From Hortaea werneckii (Eukaryota; Ascomycota; Dothideomycetes; Mycosphaerellales; Teratosphaeriaceae), in NCBI GenBank assembly GCA_037044905.1, contig JBAOKB010000170.1, forward strand, positions 186,001 through 250,000: a stretch of DNA of 64,000 bases, in the 5' to 3' direction. Below the pieces are notes generated by a model that saw only the letters and a program-made list of their open reading frames with translations, was not told the origin of the DNA and made no database searches. Of this stretch, positions 10,323 to 20,783 are shown piece after piece. The translations under genes were made by a program, and so were the position numbers. Position 1 is the first letter of the stretch; each line of letters starts with the position of its first letter.

Positions 10323-12058
10323 CTTAGCAGGAGCAGGCCACTCAGTGGCCAGCAGTCAATCAAGTCGTCACAAACACAACGATGCGCAGCACCGGCCAGC
10401 GTCTAAGACCAATCGTTGCAAGAGCAATCGAAGACGAAGAGAAGGTGAGTGACATGAGAGCGCGCGGGAACTACCCTCTTATGTTATATATATCTCTCTG
10501 GCCTCTCTGTTGAGAGGTGGATCAAGCTTATTGTCGGTAAAAAAGCAAATTGCAGCAACTAATGGATTCCCGAAGAGTCCACCGCATCGCAGAAAGCAAC
10601 GATGTGTGCTAGAGCGAACAGTCCGACGTCACAGGTGTCCCTCCGCCGTGGGGAGCCCTGTGTATGCGACCCTGCAGACAGAGGGAGAGTGGAGTGTGTG
10701 GAAATGCGAGGGCCAACAACCGCATGTGGGCACATCGGCGCAACCTCGTTTTGATAGAGGGAATAGTGGAGCAGTATTCGGACAATGTCTCATCATTGGC
10801 GACGATGTGCAGTGTGGATAACGGCAACGCGAGTCCTCTGCGTGTTTAGGCCAGCAGCATTAGTCTTGCCAAGAAAAGCTTGGTCTGCGCTTCGTCGCCG
10901 ACTTACCACCGACAACGAGATGAAAAGTTGCCGACATGGCCAGGGAGTGATAGATGCCTTGGTAGTCCATTGTAGCAGCAGCCGTAGAAGAGTCTCTGCT
11001 GTCTTCGGGTGCATAGCACAGAGGGAGATGTGATGTCGTTGGCGTTAGCCAAACCCGAGCTTGACATGCACGATTCCGAGCTTACTTTGGCTCGCGCATC
11101 CTTCGCCCGGGCTTCGCGCATTCTTGGCGATCTTGTTGCGACTTCACCGGGTACTCGAGAGTGATGCGAAGGACTTATGTAAAGACCCTTCACCTAGAAG
11201 TTAGGGTTGCCAAAAGCCTTCCCGATCTCTTGCAAGTCTGCAGCTTCTGTGATTAAAACTATAAGATGCTTGCATGCCCGACACGCGTACTGTACATCAT
11301 GTCAAAATGGGGGTCTGACCGCACCCCAGTCTCTCCGTGTTCACTCCTCCAGCTGGAGAACATGAGGATTTGGTACCGTGATTTTGGAGAAGGCTATCAT
11401 GTTGGCATCAATCATCGTCATCACAGATTAGCATCCGCCCGTGAATTGCCCCATCTGAGGCGCAAAGCACGACCGCGCTCCACGTTATGCTCCGCAATCG
11501 GATCCCGATAGCAGCGGCGATCGTCTCAGCTGCAGGCTTCGCATAGATTGGCTTGCCTTGCAGGTATGAGGGCGGAGGCCCGGACCGGACAACGAGCGCA
11601 GCAATATGATGATGCCGAGACAAAATACAGTGATTGCGTTCGTGGACATACATTCATACGAGATGGGCATCTTCTCTACTATCTCCTAAGCGCGTCGGAC
11701 TGCAACGTCGTACTGTTGCCTCAAGATGCTGACTCGAGCTTTCCAAGGTGAGGAGCAGCTCTAGTCCCAGATTTCCTCAGAGGCGCATGGACACCCTTAC
11801 GAAATATTGGGCTTTGTTACACATTGTCGAGTGAGCACAACCAAACGAGAAGTCCGGCTGCCAGGTTTTGCTCCCAGAAATCCTGGTTGCTGGACGTCGA
11901 GATCTTTTTTGACATTTTCTGGATCGCTCTGAAGTTCTGCGGGTGAGGCTTCGCAGCTTCAGAGAACATGACTCCTGCAGCTATTATAGGATCGGATCAT
12001 GTCCTGAGCAAAGCGACCGCCCGACTTGTGAGGCATCATTCACGGCCATTCAGGTGGC
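10323..12058. other. Gene-poor 1.7 kb interval
   Basis: Between the MFS gene start and the PEX3 stop, both minus strand. The left 170 bases are the MFS promoter with a TATA-like site. In the remainder I found no ORF with recognisable motifs or splice structure, no tRNA and no terminal repeats. Small ORFs on both strands look random. Confidence 0.5.
10484..10493 (-). promoter_or_regulatory. TATA-like element of the MFS gene
   Basis: A TATATATAA-type core on the minus strand about 165 bases upstream of the transporter ATG. Position supports a promoter role, which is inferred. Confidence 0.4.
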
Positions 12059-13821
12059 TCACTTGCCATCCTCTGCCAATAGAGCCTTTTTCCAAGCAGC
12101 TTCGAGATCACTGCCGGGGGTTGGCTCTTCACCTGATGAAATATTCGCGCCCGCAGCAGAAGCAGATACATTATTTTCTTCGCCCCCGAGAAGGCCTTCG
12201 GCTAGTTCAGTCGGCCGAGTCTCTGTGACCTGCGTCGTCAAAGTTTGCCCGTAAGTGTTTGTCGACTGGTATGTCGCTGTTCGAGGCACGTCTGCAGTGT
12301 TACTCTCCTTGGCACCTGCAGCAACCTCCTGCTCAAAGTTGCTCGAATAGATCACAGCGGCGAAAGCCGACAGCTGGTCCACGCCATCAAGCACAGTCAG
12401 GTAGTCGTTCCCGCCTCCAGAGACGCCATCTACCGCCTCTAAATCTCCGCTTCCCGCAGCGATAACATGTGCTTGCCTGCAAAAAACCGGCAAGATATGC
12501 GCAAGCTTCGCTTTCGTATCAAAAATCTCAGAGACTCTGGATTCACCGCCATATGCAGACATTCCGAGAACACCGGACGAGGACGGATCGCCCGCTTTGA
12601 AGGCCTCTACGGCAATGCGGTTGTCAACCAGATTTGAATATCCGGCATCCAAAAGGCGTGTTAAGACTTGTGAAAATGTTGGCGAGTCAATGAGGTCAGA
12701 CGTCTCGTCCAGAAGGCGGCGTAGCGAGACACTGATCTGTTGTTGCCCTGATGCTGAATCCATCTCAGAATATTCACCTTCAGGCGAGCCTGCCTGCCGG
12801 ACGACAAAAGCCTCTTCGTCTTGGGGCGGCAAGAGATACTCCAGCCATCTCATTCGCTGACGATCCTGTTCAGTTGCGCCTTCAACCTTCTTGCGTACCT
12901 CAAGTATGAGCTCCGATAGCCTCTCGAGTGACATATCTTCGCGAATGTTTACTAAACCAAACACCTCCTTCACTGCTGCTTGCACTCGTTCGAGGATGAG
13001 TTTGCTCCCGCGATGTAACAGCCACCAACTAAACGTCAGGTACTTCCTGTTCGTCTCGAAGTCGTTGCCATAGAAGTTTTCATAGTTATCGTCGTCCTTA
13101 TTCTCCAGTGATATCGTGCTGGACTGTTGTGCAGCTTGAGGGGATGCCATAGCTACTACGGATGAGAGGTAGGTTCTGCGGCCGAGCAAGTTGAGTTGTA
13201 TCCGTGTGAGCAATGTAAGTAAAGACAACGTGTATATCAGTGTGAGTGCTCGGGTGATGGCATTGATCTTCATTTCCTGCCACAGCTGCGCCTTGCTCTT
13301 CTTCGGCCTCGAGGGTGATGCTGCACCGTCAGCCGTGCTGCCAGTAACTTGGCTTGCGTGCACGTAGCTACTGCTCGAGATGCTCTTCCCATCTTCATCT
13401 CCAACACTGGGCGGCACGGAGGGTAGTTCGCTTGATGCTGCGTCGGATGCTCCTATCCGTTTCAGTCGCTCTTGTCTCTCACGCTGTAGCTCTTCGGTGA
13501 TCTGTTCGACAGGTAGGACCTCCAGTATCTCCTCTCGTATCGTAGGGAGGAGTGCCAAGACGGTGTAGGTACAGTCTTCCTGGTTCTGCTCGAAGCGGCG
13601 GCGAAGACTGCAAGCCGATTAGCACTCCGCTGGGCTCAATGGCGAAACAGAAGCCTTGCATACTTCTCTTTCGAGATTCGCTCTTCGGTCATGCGCTGGC
13701 GCGCTTCCTGTATCTTGCCCAGGACATATTGACCAGCGAGATAGCCGGCACCAATCACGCCGGCACCAATGGCGAGATTGGTTCTGTTACGCCGGAACCA
13801 GCGGCGCGTCGCTGCGATCAT
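12059..13821 (-). CDS. PEX3: Peroxin 3, peroxisomal membrane biogenesis
   Basis: Two exons, 13821-13664 and 13607-12059, giving 568 residues. Pex3 anchors in the peroxisome or ER membrane and is the docking receptor for Pex19, which delivers peroxisomal membrane proteins. The N-terminus shows the expected basic cluster (RRWFRRNR) then one membrane segment (NLAIGAGVIGAGYLAGQYVL), then ERISKENLRRRFEQNQEDCTYTVLALLPT across the intron, a Pex3 hallmark. Later landmarks are KSKAQLWQEMKINAITRALTLIYTLSLLTLLTRIQLNLLGRRTY and TFSWWLLHRG. Low-complexity Ser-rich inserts (about residues 105-150) and the C-terminal 60 residues are poorly conserved. Divergent from COQ8. Confidence 0.92.
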
Positions 13822-14190
13822 GGTACCATGAAACGCGTTGTTGTTCCAGAAGACGTGAACGGACTATCTATCCTTTTTCTTCAAGACATGGATGGAAGAA
13901 CACGTGCCTTATCTGCGATAGCAGAGGTAAATGCAGCTGCGAAGGGAGGCACGCGATGACGCTTCGGAGGCTGGGACCATTCCGAGCCGAGGCAAGAGCA
14001 TTACCCCAGTTTCGGCGACCGATACATCTGGATATCGGTAACGCATCTCCTTTAGGCAACTTTCCGACCTCGACAAGCATTTGGATTATGGGTGGCGCTA
14101 ATGGACGTAGAGTAATGTTTGAATATTCCTAAAGATGAATCAATAAGACTCGTGGACACTTGAGATACTAGAACGAGTAGGGTGTTTTAA
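13822..14190. other. Divergent promoter of PEX3 and COQ8
   Basis: A 369-base spacer between divergent genes. No obvious motif or gene; it must hold both promoters. Confidence 0.5.
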
Positions 14191-16574
14191 ATGGCTGGCA
14201 GGCGTCTCATTGACGCAGCCAAGCTCTTCGGTGCAAGTGGCAATGTAGCGAAGCAACATCTTGCAGTGCGTCGGCAGCAATGGGATGTTTATTCGAGGAC
14301 GTCGACGCTCGCCAAAGCCGTCAAAAACCAAACCGACAGGGTCACTGTGACCGCAGCCGCAGCTATAGAGTTGGCAAAGCGATTCAACGAGACAGGACCG
14401 TCATGGCAGCAGCAGCAGAGACGTGCAGAGACCGAGGAGCCTCCAAGGCCATCAGCGGGTGAAAATGTCACGAGGTCCAAATACGACACAGCTCATGGCC
14501 CGGAAACGGGACCCAACGATGCACGATCGTCCCATCTCAAGCGTGAGCTACAGCGGCGCGCCGAATCCCAGATTCCATCGCAGACGGCCGACGCTCAGCC
14601 CACCACCGAGAGGGTAGGCGGAGAGGACACGTTCAACGAGAGACCGGAGTCTGCTTCACCCGGATTATCTTCTCTTCCACGTTCTAAGCTTCCTAAGCAT
14701 GCAGACGAGCAACCAGTGGCTGGACAACCTGAGGAGCCTTTCCTGGAGCCTGAGGCTGGACAGAGACCAGATCCACAAAACGTGCCTCAAGATGTAAATG
14801 TAGACGTCTTTTCAAGTCCGCGCATCTCACGTATGCTTGGCCAATCTGGTCAGGGCATGAAGAACCCATATGCCGGAAAACGAAAAGCGGCTGCTCAACC
14901 GCTCCCTGAGATGGTCGCGGCTCAGGAGCGATGGCAAAAAGAGCGCGCAAGCGTGGAACCGCAAGGAGCTCATACTTCAAGTGGTGATGCTGAGACTCAG
15001 AAAATCGCTGCTGCTATTGCCAGAGAGGCTCAGGTATGATACAGTGTCGTGAACTACCCTACGCTGAGGCGCTGACAGCCGGGATCTAGGAATCAGCACC
15101 GTCTGAGGACGTATCGGCCAAATCCTCAGATGTTCCATACGAGATGCGTGAATCGCGTGTTCCATCCTCTCGATTTGGCCGCTTGTGGCAGTACAGCGGC
15201 CTGGCCACCAGCATGGCGTTTGGTGCCGTCGGTGAGAGTTTCCGCCGACTCGGCGGCGCTGCTACCTCTGGCAGTTTAATGCTCAGCGAGGGTAACATGA
15301 ACAGGCTCGTTGCTAAACTCAGTCGCATGCGTGGTGCTGCTCTCAAACTGGGCCAGATGATCAGCTTCCAAGGTAGGTGGCATTCAGCTTTAGACCTTCG
15401 AGCCTATCCAGTTCGAACACCCCCTCCATAGGCACTCGCGACTGACGCAATAACAGATTCAAAAGTACTACCGCCTGCAATCAACACTGTACTTCAGCGT
15501 GTGCAAGATAGCGCGGACTACATGCCACCTTCGCAGCGCAATCAGGTGCTCGTTCAAAACCTGGGAGAGAACTGGCGAGATCTGTTTTCTCATTTTGAAG
15601 AGAAACCATTCGCAGCAGCTTCTATTGGACAAGTGCACAAAGGCACTTTAGCTTCCAACGGCAAAGCTGTGGCTGTCAAGGTGCAATACCCAGGCGTACG
15701 GAACAGCATTGATTCTGATCTCAACAATCTTTCCTTACTATTAACAGCCAGTCGACTATTGCCCAAGGGTCTCTTTTTGGACAAGACTATTGCAAACGCT
15801 CGCGAGGAGCTGGGCTGGGAATGTGACTACGAGCGCGAAGCTAACGCATGCCTTCGCTTCCACGAGCTGCTTGGTGATGAAGGCGATGTCTTCGCCGTGC
15901 CTGAAGTGTACACCGAAGCTTGCGGTCCTGGCGTTCTAACTGCGGAGTTCATGACCGGGACCGCTGTCACCAAGATCAAAGATCTCACCCAACACGATCG
16001 CGACTGGGTCGGCACTCAGATCTTGCGGCTCTGTCTGAGAGAGCTGATGGAGTGGCGTTTCATGCAGACGGACCCCAACTGGACCAACTTCCTCTACAAC
16101 CGCGAGACGCAGAAGCTGGAATTGCTCGACTTCGGCGCCAGCAGGGAATACCCTGACAAGTTCGTCGAACCATACGTCTCGCTCCTCATTGCGGCCTCGA
16201 GAGGCGACAGGGACTCCTGTCGCGACCTGTCTATCCAGCTGGGTTACCTGACCGGGCACGAAAGCAAGGCCATGCTCCAAGCGCATGTCGACTCTATCAT
16301 GACTCTCGCTGAGCCTTTCGTGGGCACGGCACCGGAAGTCTACGATTTCGAGAACCAGACGATCACCGATCGGGTGCGGGCGAATATCGGACTCATGCTG
16401 AACGAGAGGTTGGCACCGCCGCCGGAAGAAACTTACAGTCTGCATCGGAAATTGAGCGGTGCTTTCTTGCTGTGTGCGAGACTCAAGAGTAAAGTGCACG
16501 CAAGGGAGATGTTTGCCAATGCGGTGCGAGTGTGGGATGGGAGGGCGCAGAAGATTGATAAGCCGTCTTCATAG
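14191..16574 (+). CDS. COQ8: ABC1/COQ8 atypical kinase for ubiquinone biosynthesis
   Basis: Three exons, 14191-15033, 15090-15372 and 15457-16574, giving 747 residues. The UbiB/ADCK-specific features are intact: KLGQMISFQD (KxGQ, residues about 367-376, crossing intron 2), the Ala-rich AAAS loop at 428-431, invariant Lys in AVAVKVQYPG, the catalytic segment QTDPNWTNFLYN and LLDFGASRE (DFG). COQ8 sits on the matrix face of the mitochondrial inner membrane and its ATPase activity supports the coenzyme Q synthome. The 280-residue N-terminal part is low complexity, Gln/Glu/Pro-rich, with a basic beginning (MAGRRLIDAAKLFG) that could target mitochondria. Confidence in family is high; the N-terminal extension is longer than I expect for yeast Coq8. 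Confidence 0.93.
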
Positions 16575-16854
16575 AGAGATCTCTGAAGTCACTTGTAGCA
16601 TATTTGTAGCATAGCGAACCAGCTCATAGATTGCCTCGTTTGGCATACTGCCAACCATTCTCGCGTTGCGTCTTTTTCTTTGCATTCGCTTTTCATTCAG
16701 GTGACAACCAAAAGCAGAGGTATGAACAAGCAAGAGGGAGAGTATGAAGAGAATGTAGGCGTGATGCAAGCCAATCGACGTCAAGTTGTTCACTAGTCAT
16801 TCCATTCTGGCATCTTAACCATAAGATCTTCCACATAAAACATAATTACATCAT
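16575..16854. other. Convergent 3' region of COQ8 and the 5-phosphatase
   Basis: About 280 AT-rich bases holding two 3' UTRs; no gene seen. Confidence 0.5.
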
Positions 16855-19800
16855 TCATCCGCCTTCCCTCCTCAAAAAAATCTCAATACAATCCCTCCTC
16901 CTTCGATCCTGAATCCCTCTCGCCTTCTCGCCACCACCACCAGCGACAGGCGCTCGAATAACAACATCAGCAAAACACCTCGCCATCGCGCCTTCCGTCT
17001 GCTCCACAACCGGCGCAGCCGGTACCCGTCCAAACGCCGCCACCCTCTTGAAAGCGCTTGTCCCCTTCCGCGGACTCGTCGGCGGTGACGAAACCCGCGA
17101 CTCTAGCGAGGTGCGCTCGTAATACGACGCTTCCGCGATCTCAGCCGTGATCCGCTGGACCATGGACGTGATGAGGATGAAGCTGATATTGTGGCTTGGC
17201 TCCTGGGCAAGGATCTCTTGGATCCCGCCTTTTTTCTCCTCCAGCGGGGCCGGGGTCTTGGTCTTCGACTCGGCTTTCTCGTAGGCGGCCAGGTAGCTTT
17301 CGACTTGCTGCCAGAGCGGCGCGGTGATGATGCCATCGGGCATGTTGCGGAGGAACAGGATGAGTAAAGCGGCGAGCACGTAGAGTTTTTGGATCCGGGG
17401 CATGTCTTGCGGTAAGCTGGCTTCTAAGGGTTCGTCGGTGTCGAGGGCGTTGAGGGATTCGCTCAGGGCGTCTTGCCACAAGGTCGTTGTCTTTTCTGTC
17501 CAGCATTCTTCCTGGAACGGCCAAGCTGGATACTCCGCCCACGGCGGCATTGCGTCAATGGCATCAGCAGTGTCGACGGCGTCAATAGAGACGGGCGCAC
17601 TCGTATGCGTCATGTCCCACTCCGCGACAACCCGGGCGGTCAACCCTTCAATCACCTCAGTCAGCCTGAACAGCTCGCGGGGCGCAGAGAAACGTACCGG
17701 CTCCTCATTGCCTCTCTTTCGCCCGGGCGCGGTCGGAGAAGAGGGGAGGCTACCGCCATAGGAGGATGAACTGGGGCTTGTGCTGTCTTTCGTCGAGCTA
17801 CTGCTACTTGCTGCGCCTCCTCCTTTGCCTTTACTACTATCCGGTCGCTGACGTTGTAGACGCCTTATACCGCCCTCGGGTATGCGCGTAAGCTTGTCGA
17901 TGGAGTGGCCGAGAGAAGTGTCGAGCCAGTGCCCACGAATGGGTATAAAGTGATCTCGACCTCCTTCGACGCGGAGAACGAGGATGTCGTCGAGCAGAAG
18001 CAGACCTTCGTTGAGTTCATGCGCAACAGCTACATCCAGGATCCTGAGCTCGAGCTCGACATGCGCGGTTTCTCCAGGGTCTAATCTGATGCCTCCTGCA
18101 GTCTTGCTCGAAGATTGTACCGATGAACCATTGATGCTAAGATGAATCCACTTAGGAGCCACGCCAGCTGCTTGAACACCATGAATGGCTACAGGGCGTT
18201 CGATGAAAGTCCACCTGGCTGGTACACGGCCAGTATTGGCGATCGTCAACGAGCGGTGCTTCGCCTGGCCCCATCGAACATCTCCAAGCCAGACTCCCTC
18301 GAAACTTGCAGGGTCAGCATCAGACCTTTGCCGCTTCTCCTCGTCTTCATGTCTGTGTTTATCAACGACGACAGTAACGTTCGGCCGCGTCTCATTCTCG
18401 GTCTTGTCGAGCTCCTTCGCGACTTCGGAGTGAACCTTGGCTTTCAGATCCGGCACAACAGCAGCATACGTGAGTGTGAAAACGGCATCGAGTGGCTTGT
18501 GATCAGAAGACAGCACACGTTGGTGCGCTGCGTAATACTCCAGCTTCAGCTCATCTTCGAAGCCCTTCTTAGTCACCACAACACCATCCTCTCCAGCCTC
18601 ATCGCCGTCCTCGTTCTCATCATACTCGTCGTAATCTCCACTGTCTGCCGCCGGGCCGGACCCACCATCGGTTTCCGGGTCATAGTCATACAGTATCTCC
18701 TCATCGTTCCCGGCCTGATCTGTTCCATTCGCACGCATTTCCTCGTCCTTTTTCTTCGCTGCCTCTTCCTCTACGATCTTCGCTTCGTATGCGAGCCTGT
18801 CCCGCCGAGTGCGATAGAGGATGCGGTCGCACCATGAAGGCGCCCTTTTCTTCTCGGATGAGTCAAACACACCTACAGTGCCGGCATCGTACTTGTAGGT
18901 TGGCAAGAACGTGATGGGACCCTCACACCAACCATCATGGAATGCTTTGCGTCGTGCTATCTGCTGCTGAAGTTCGTCGTGTGGGAGCAGAGAGGAGAGG
19001 GTAGTCTGAAGTGAAGTGGGATCTTCAGACGCTGGTAAATCATCGACATGCGATGCAGTAGGAGCGTCAAAAGATCGCGTTGTATCTGTGCTGGCCCGAG
19101 ATCGAGAGGCCGAGTGTGCGTTTGGCGAAGGCGGGGTGCTATTTGAAGGCGAGGTGTGGTTGCTCTGCAGGTTTTCCACCCGTTTCTTCACGACATCTGG
19201 TGAGCTGTCCAGTTCGCTTTCGATCTTCCGGGCAGATCGCTGACTGATGTCGTATTCGTTCCGTGTATGCAACATAAGCAGCCTCCGGACGTCATCTCCT
19301 GGGATACCTTCGAGCCGATAGTTGAGATCGCCGCACCAGAACGCAAAGTCCTCATCTCCTATCTGCTCACCTTCGCTCTGATTGAGGTCCATCGCGTCTT
19401 GGATGGGCTGAAAGCGTGTGCGGCTTGTGATCTGCGCAGCATCCCAGTTTCGACGTTCCAACGCAGCCTTGTCCGAACCGGCGGACAGATGGCTGTTGAT
19501 GAAGACCAGGCGCGTGGTATCACCAAGGACTATCCGAGCAGTCACAGCGCCTTTGTTTCCCATATAGCCAGCTATACCGGTCCCAACCGATGTCGTGGAA
19601 ACGGATTTGACGTCGTTCTTTACGTCTGGACTCGCATAGACCAACAACAGCATGCCAATCAACTGTTGCTCTGCCACGAGAGAATAGCCATCAGGCAATG
19701 CCTCTCCAATGGCTTGCTTCCAGTTGTTGGCTACAGAGGGGTCCGTATACGGCCTCAGGGCTTCAGTGAACGAGTTGACATCAACCACCTCCTGCAGGGC

Positions 19801-20292
19801 AAGCACGTACAATCCCACCTCTTCCCCGCCAGGCAAGCTACTTTGCTCGCCCTGAGGCACCGTAGATGCCTTGCGCTTGTACCTTGCCTCCTGAGCAGCT
19901 ACATGTTCGGTCTCGTCCTCCCCGCTGGCGTGCTCTGCCGAGCTTGACTTGGTCTGCTGGCGGCTGTCGATGTTCAGTCCCGCGACGGATTCGGCAACGC
20001 CTTTGCCGCCGACAAACCAGGAGCCAATGTCTTTGATTGTACCTTTGTAGGATGCGGTGTTCCAAGTACCTACTTTGATTCGAATGCTCTTCGGCCTCAC
20101 GTATTCCGCTCTTCTCGCGTAGATGGCCTGCGATAATGAGACGTAATTGCTCGCTTGGTTTTCGTCATCCTGCTTATCGTCTTTTGAATCGGCCTGCTCG
20201 GGGAATGCGCCGGGTACATCGTCCATCAGGCTGCTCGCCGTACTGGTAGGTCGGGATCGCGTTCCCGGGATCTTGTACCCATTGGATGCCAT
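16855..20292 (-). CDS. OCRL/INPP5B-like inositol polyphosphate 5-phosphatase
   Basis: One exon of 1145 residues. The catalytic domain (about 65-620) has KVGTWNTASYKG (GTWN at 75-78), LALQEVVD, GYMGNKGAVTARI, FINSHLSAG, FWCGDLNYRLEG, PTYKYDAGTVGVFDSSEKKRAPSWCDRILYRTRR and SSDHKPLDAVF, so all metal and phosphate ligands are present. Ser/Asp-rich inserts break the domain at about 95-160, 350-430 and an acidic stretch near 550-590. It is followed by an immunoglobulin-like ASH domain (VWLGDVRWGQAKHRSLTIANTG) and a RhoGAP-like helical region to the end. This order matches OCRL/INPP5B, which remove the 5-phosphate from PI(4,5)P2 on Golgi, endosomal and plasma membranes. Being intronless at this size is notable. 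A catalytic Arg for GAP activity was not identified. Confidence 0.88.
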   Translation of the reverse strand: MASNGYKIPGTRSRPTSTASSLMDDVPGAFPEQADSKDDKQDDENQASNYVSLSQAIYARRAEYVRPKSIRIKVGTWNTASYKGTIKDIGSWFVGGKGVAESVAGLNIDSRQQTKSSSAEHASGEDETEHVAAQEARYKRKASTVPQGEQSSLPGGEEVGLYVLALQEVVDVNSFTEALRPYTDPSVANNWKQAIGEALPDGYSLVAEQQLIGMLLLVYASPDVKNDVKSVSTTSVGTGIAGYMGNKGAVTARIVLGDTTRLVFINSHLSAGSDKAALERRNWDAAQITSRTRFQPIQDAMDLNQSEGEQIGDEDFAFWCGDLNYRLEGIPGDDVRRLLMLHTRNEYDISQRSARKIESELDSSPDVVKKRVENLQSNHTSPSNSTPPSPNAHSASRSRASTDTTRSFDAPTASHVDDLPASEDPTSLQTTLSSLLPHDELQQQIARRKAFHDGWCEGPITFLPTYKYDAGTVGVFDSSEKKRAPSWCDRILYRTRRDRLAYEAKIVEEEAAKKKDEEMRANGTDQAGNDEEILYDYDPETDGGSGPAADSGDYDEYDENEDGDEAGEDGVVVTKKGFEDELKLEYYAAHQRVLSSDHKPLDAVFTLTYAAVVPDLKAKVHSEVAKELDKTENETRPNVTVVVDKHRHEDEEKRQRSDADPASFEGVWLGDVRWGQAKHRSLTIANTGRVPARWTFIERPVAIHGVQAAGVAPKWIHLSINGSSVQSSSKTAGGIRLDPGETAHVELELRILDVAVAHELNEGLLLLDDILVLRVEGGRDHFIPIRGHWLDTSLGHSIDKLTRIPEGGIRRLQRQRPDSSKGKGGGAASSSSSTKDSTSPSSSSYGGSLPSSPTAPGRKRGNEEPVRFSAPRELFRLTEVIEGLTARVVAEWDMTHTSAPVSIDAVDTADAIDAMPPWAEYPAWPFQEECWTEKTTTLWQDALSESLNALDTDEPLEASLPQDMPRIQKLYVLAALLILFLRNMPDGIITAPLWQQVESYLAAYEKAESKTKTPAPLEEKKGGIQEILAQEPSHNISFILITSMVQRITAEIAEASYYERTSLESRVSSPPTSPRKGTSAFKRVAAFGRVPAAPVVEQTEGAMARCFADVVIRAPVAGGGGEKARGIQDRRRRDCIEIFLRREGG

Positions 20293-20783
20293 CGTCTGCG
20301 GTCGAGGCGAGCGCGCCTCGAGCTAGGTATAGAGCTGATCGATGCTACGTCGGTGACAAGGCGATTAGCCCAAGCATCGTTGAATTTGGACTGACAATCA
20401 GCGTATGCGACAGCACAGCCTCATCCCAAGTCTCAAAACCCGTGGGTCGCTCGTCTGGGCATATCTCACCTCAGCAACGCAGCTTCCAACGGCAGGAAAT
20501 GTGATTTGCGACCTGGATCTGATCGGCCTCGCTGGCTCCACACTGGCGGCGGCAGATCTACCTTTGCCGTCTCGCCCGTCCCCACGCTGACGCCACGCGC
20601 CTGTGGCTTGAACCATGTGTCAAGCTAGAGCTTGCATGTGAACTGTGCAATGATTATTCCGACCATTGTCACGCTTGCGGGAGGGACAGTGAACAACCAT
20701 CATCATAAGCGACCAACTGGCCGAACACTATCTCAAACGGAAAGACTGATTGCCCAGCCGCTTATTCGAATAACCAGTCGACC
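20293..20783. other. Divergent promoter of 5-phosphatase and DCP1
   Basis: A 491-base spacer. It contains a perfect 12-base palindrome TTATTCGAATAA at 20762-20773 just before the DCP1 ATG; no gene seen. Confidence 0.5.
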
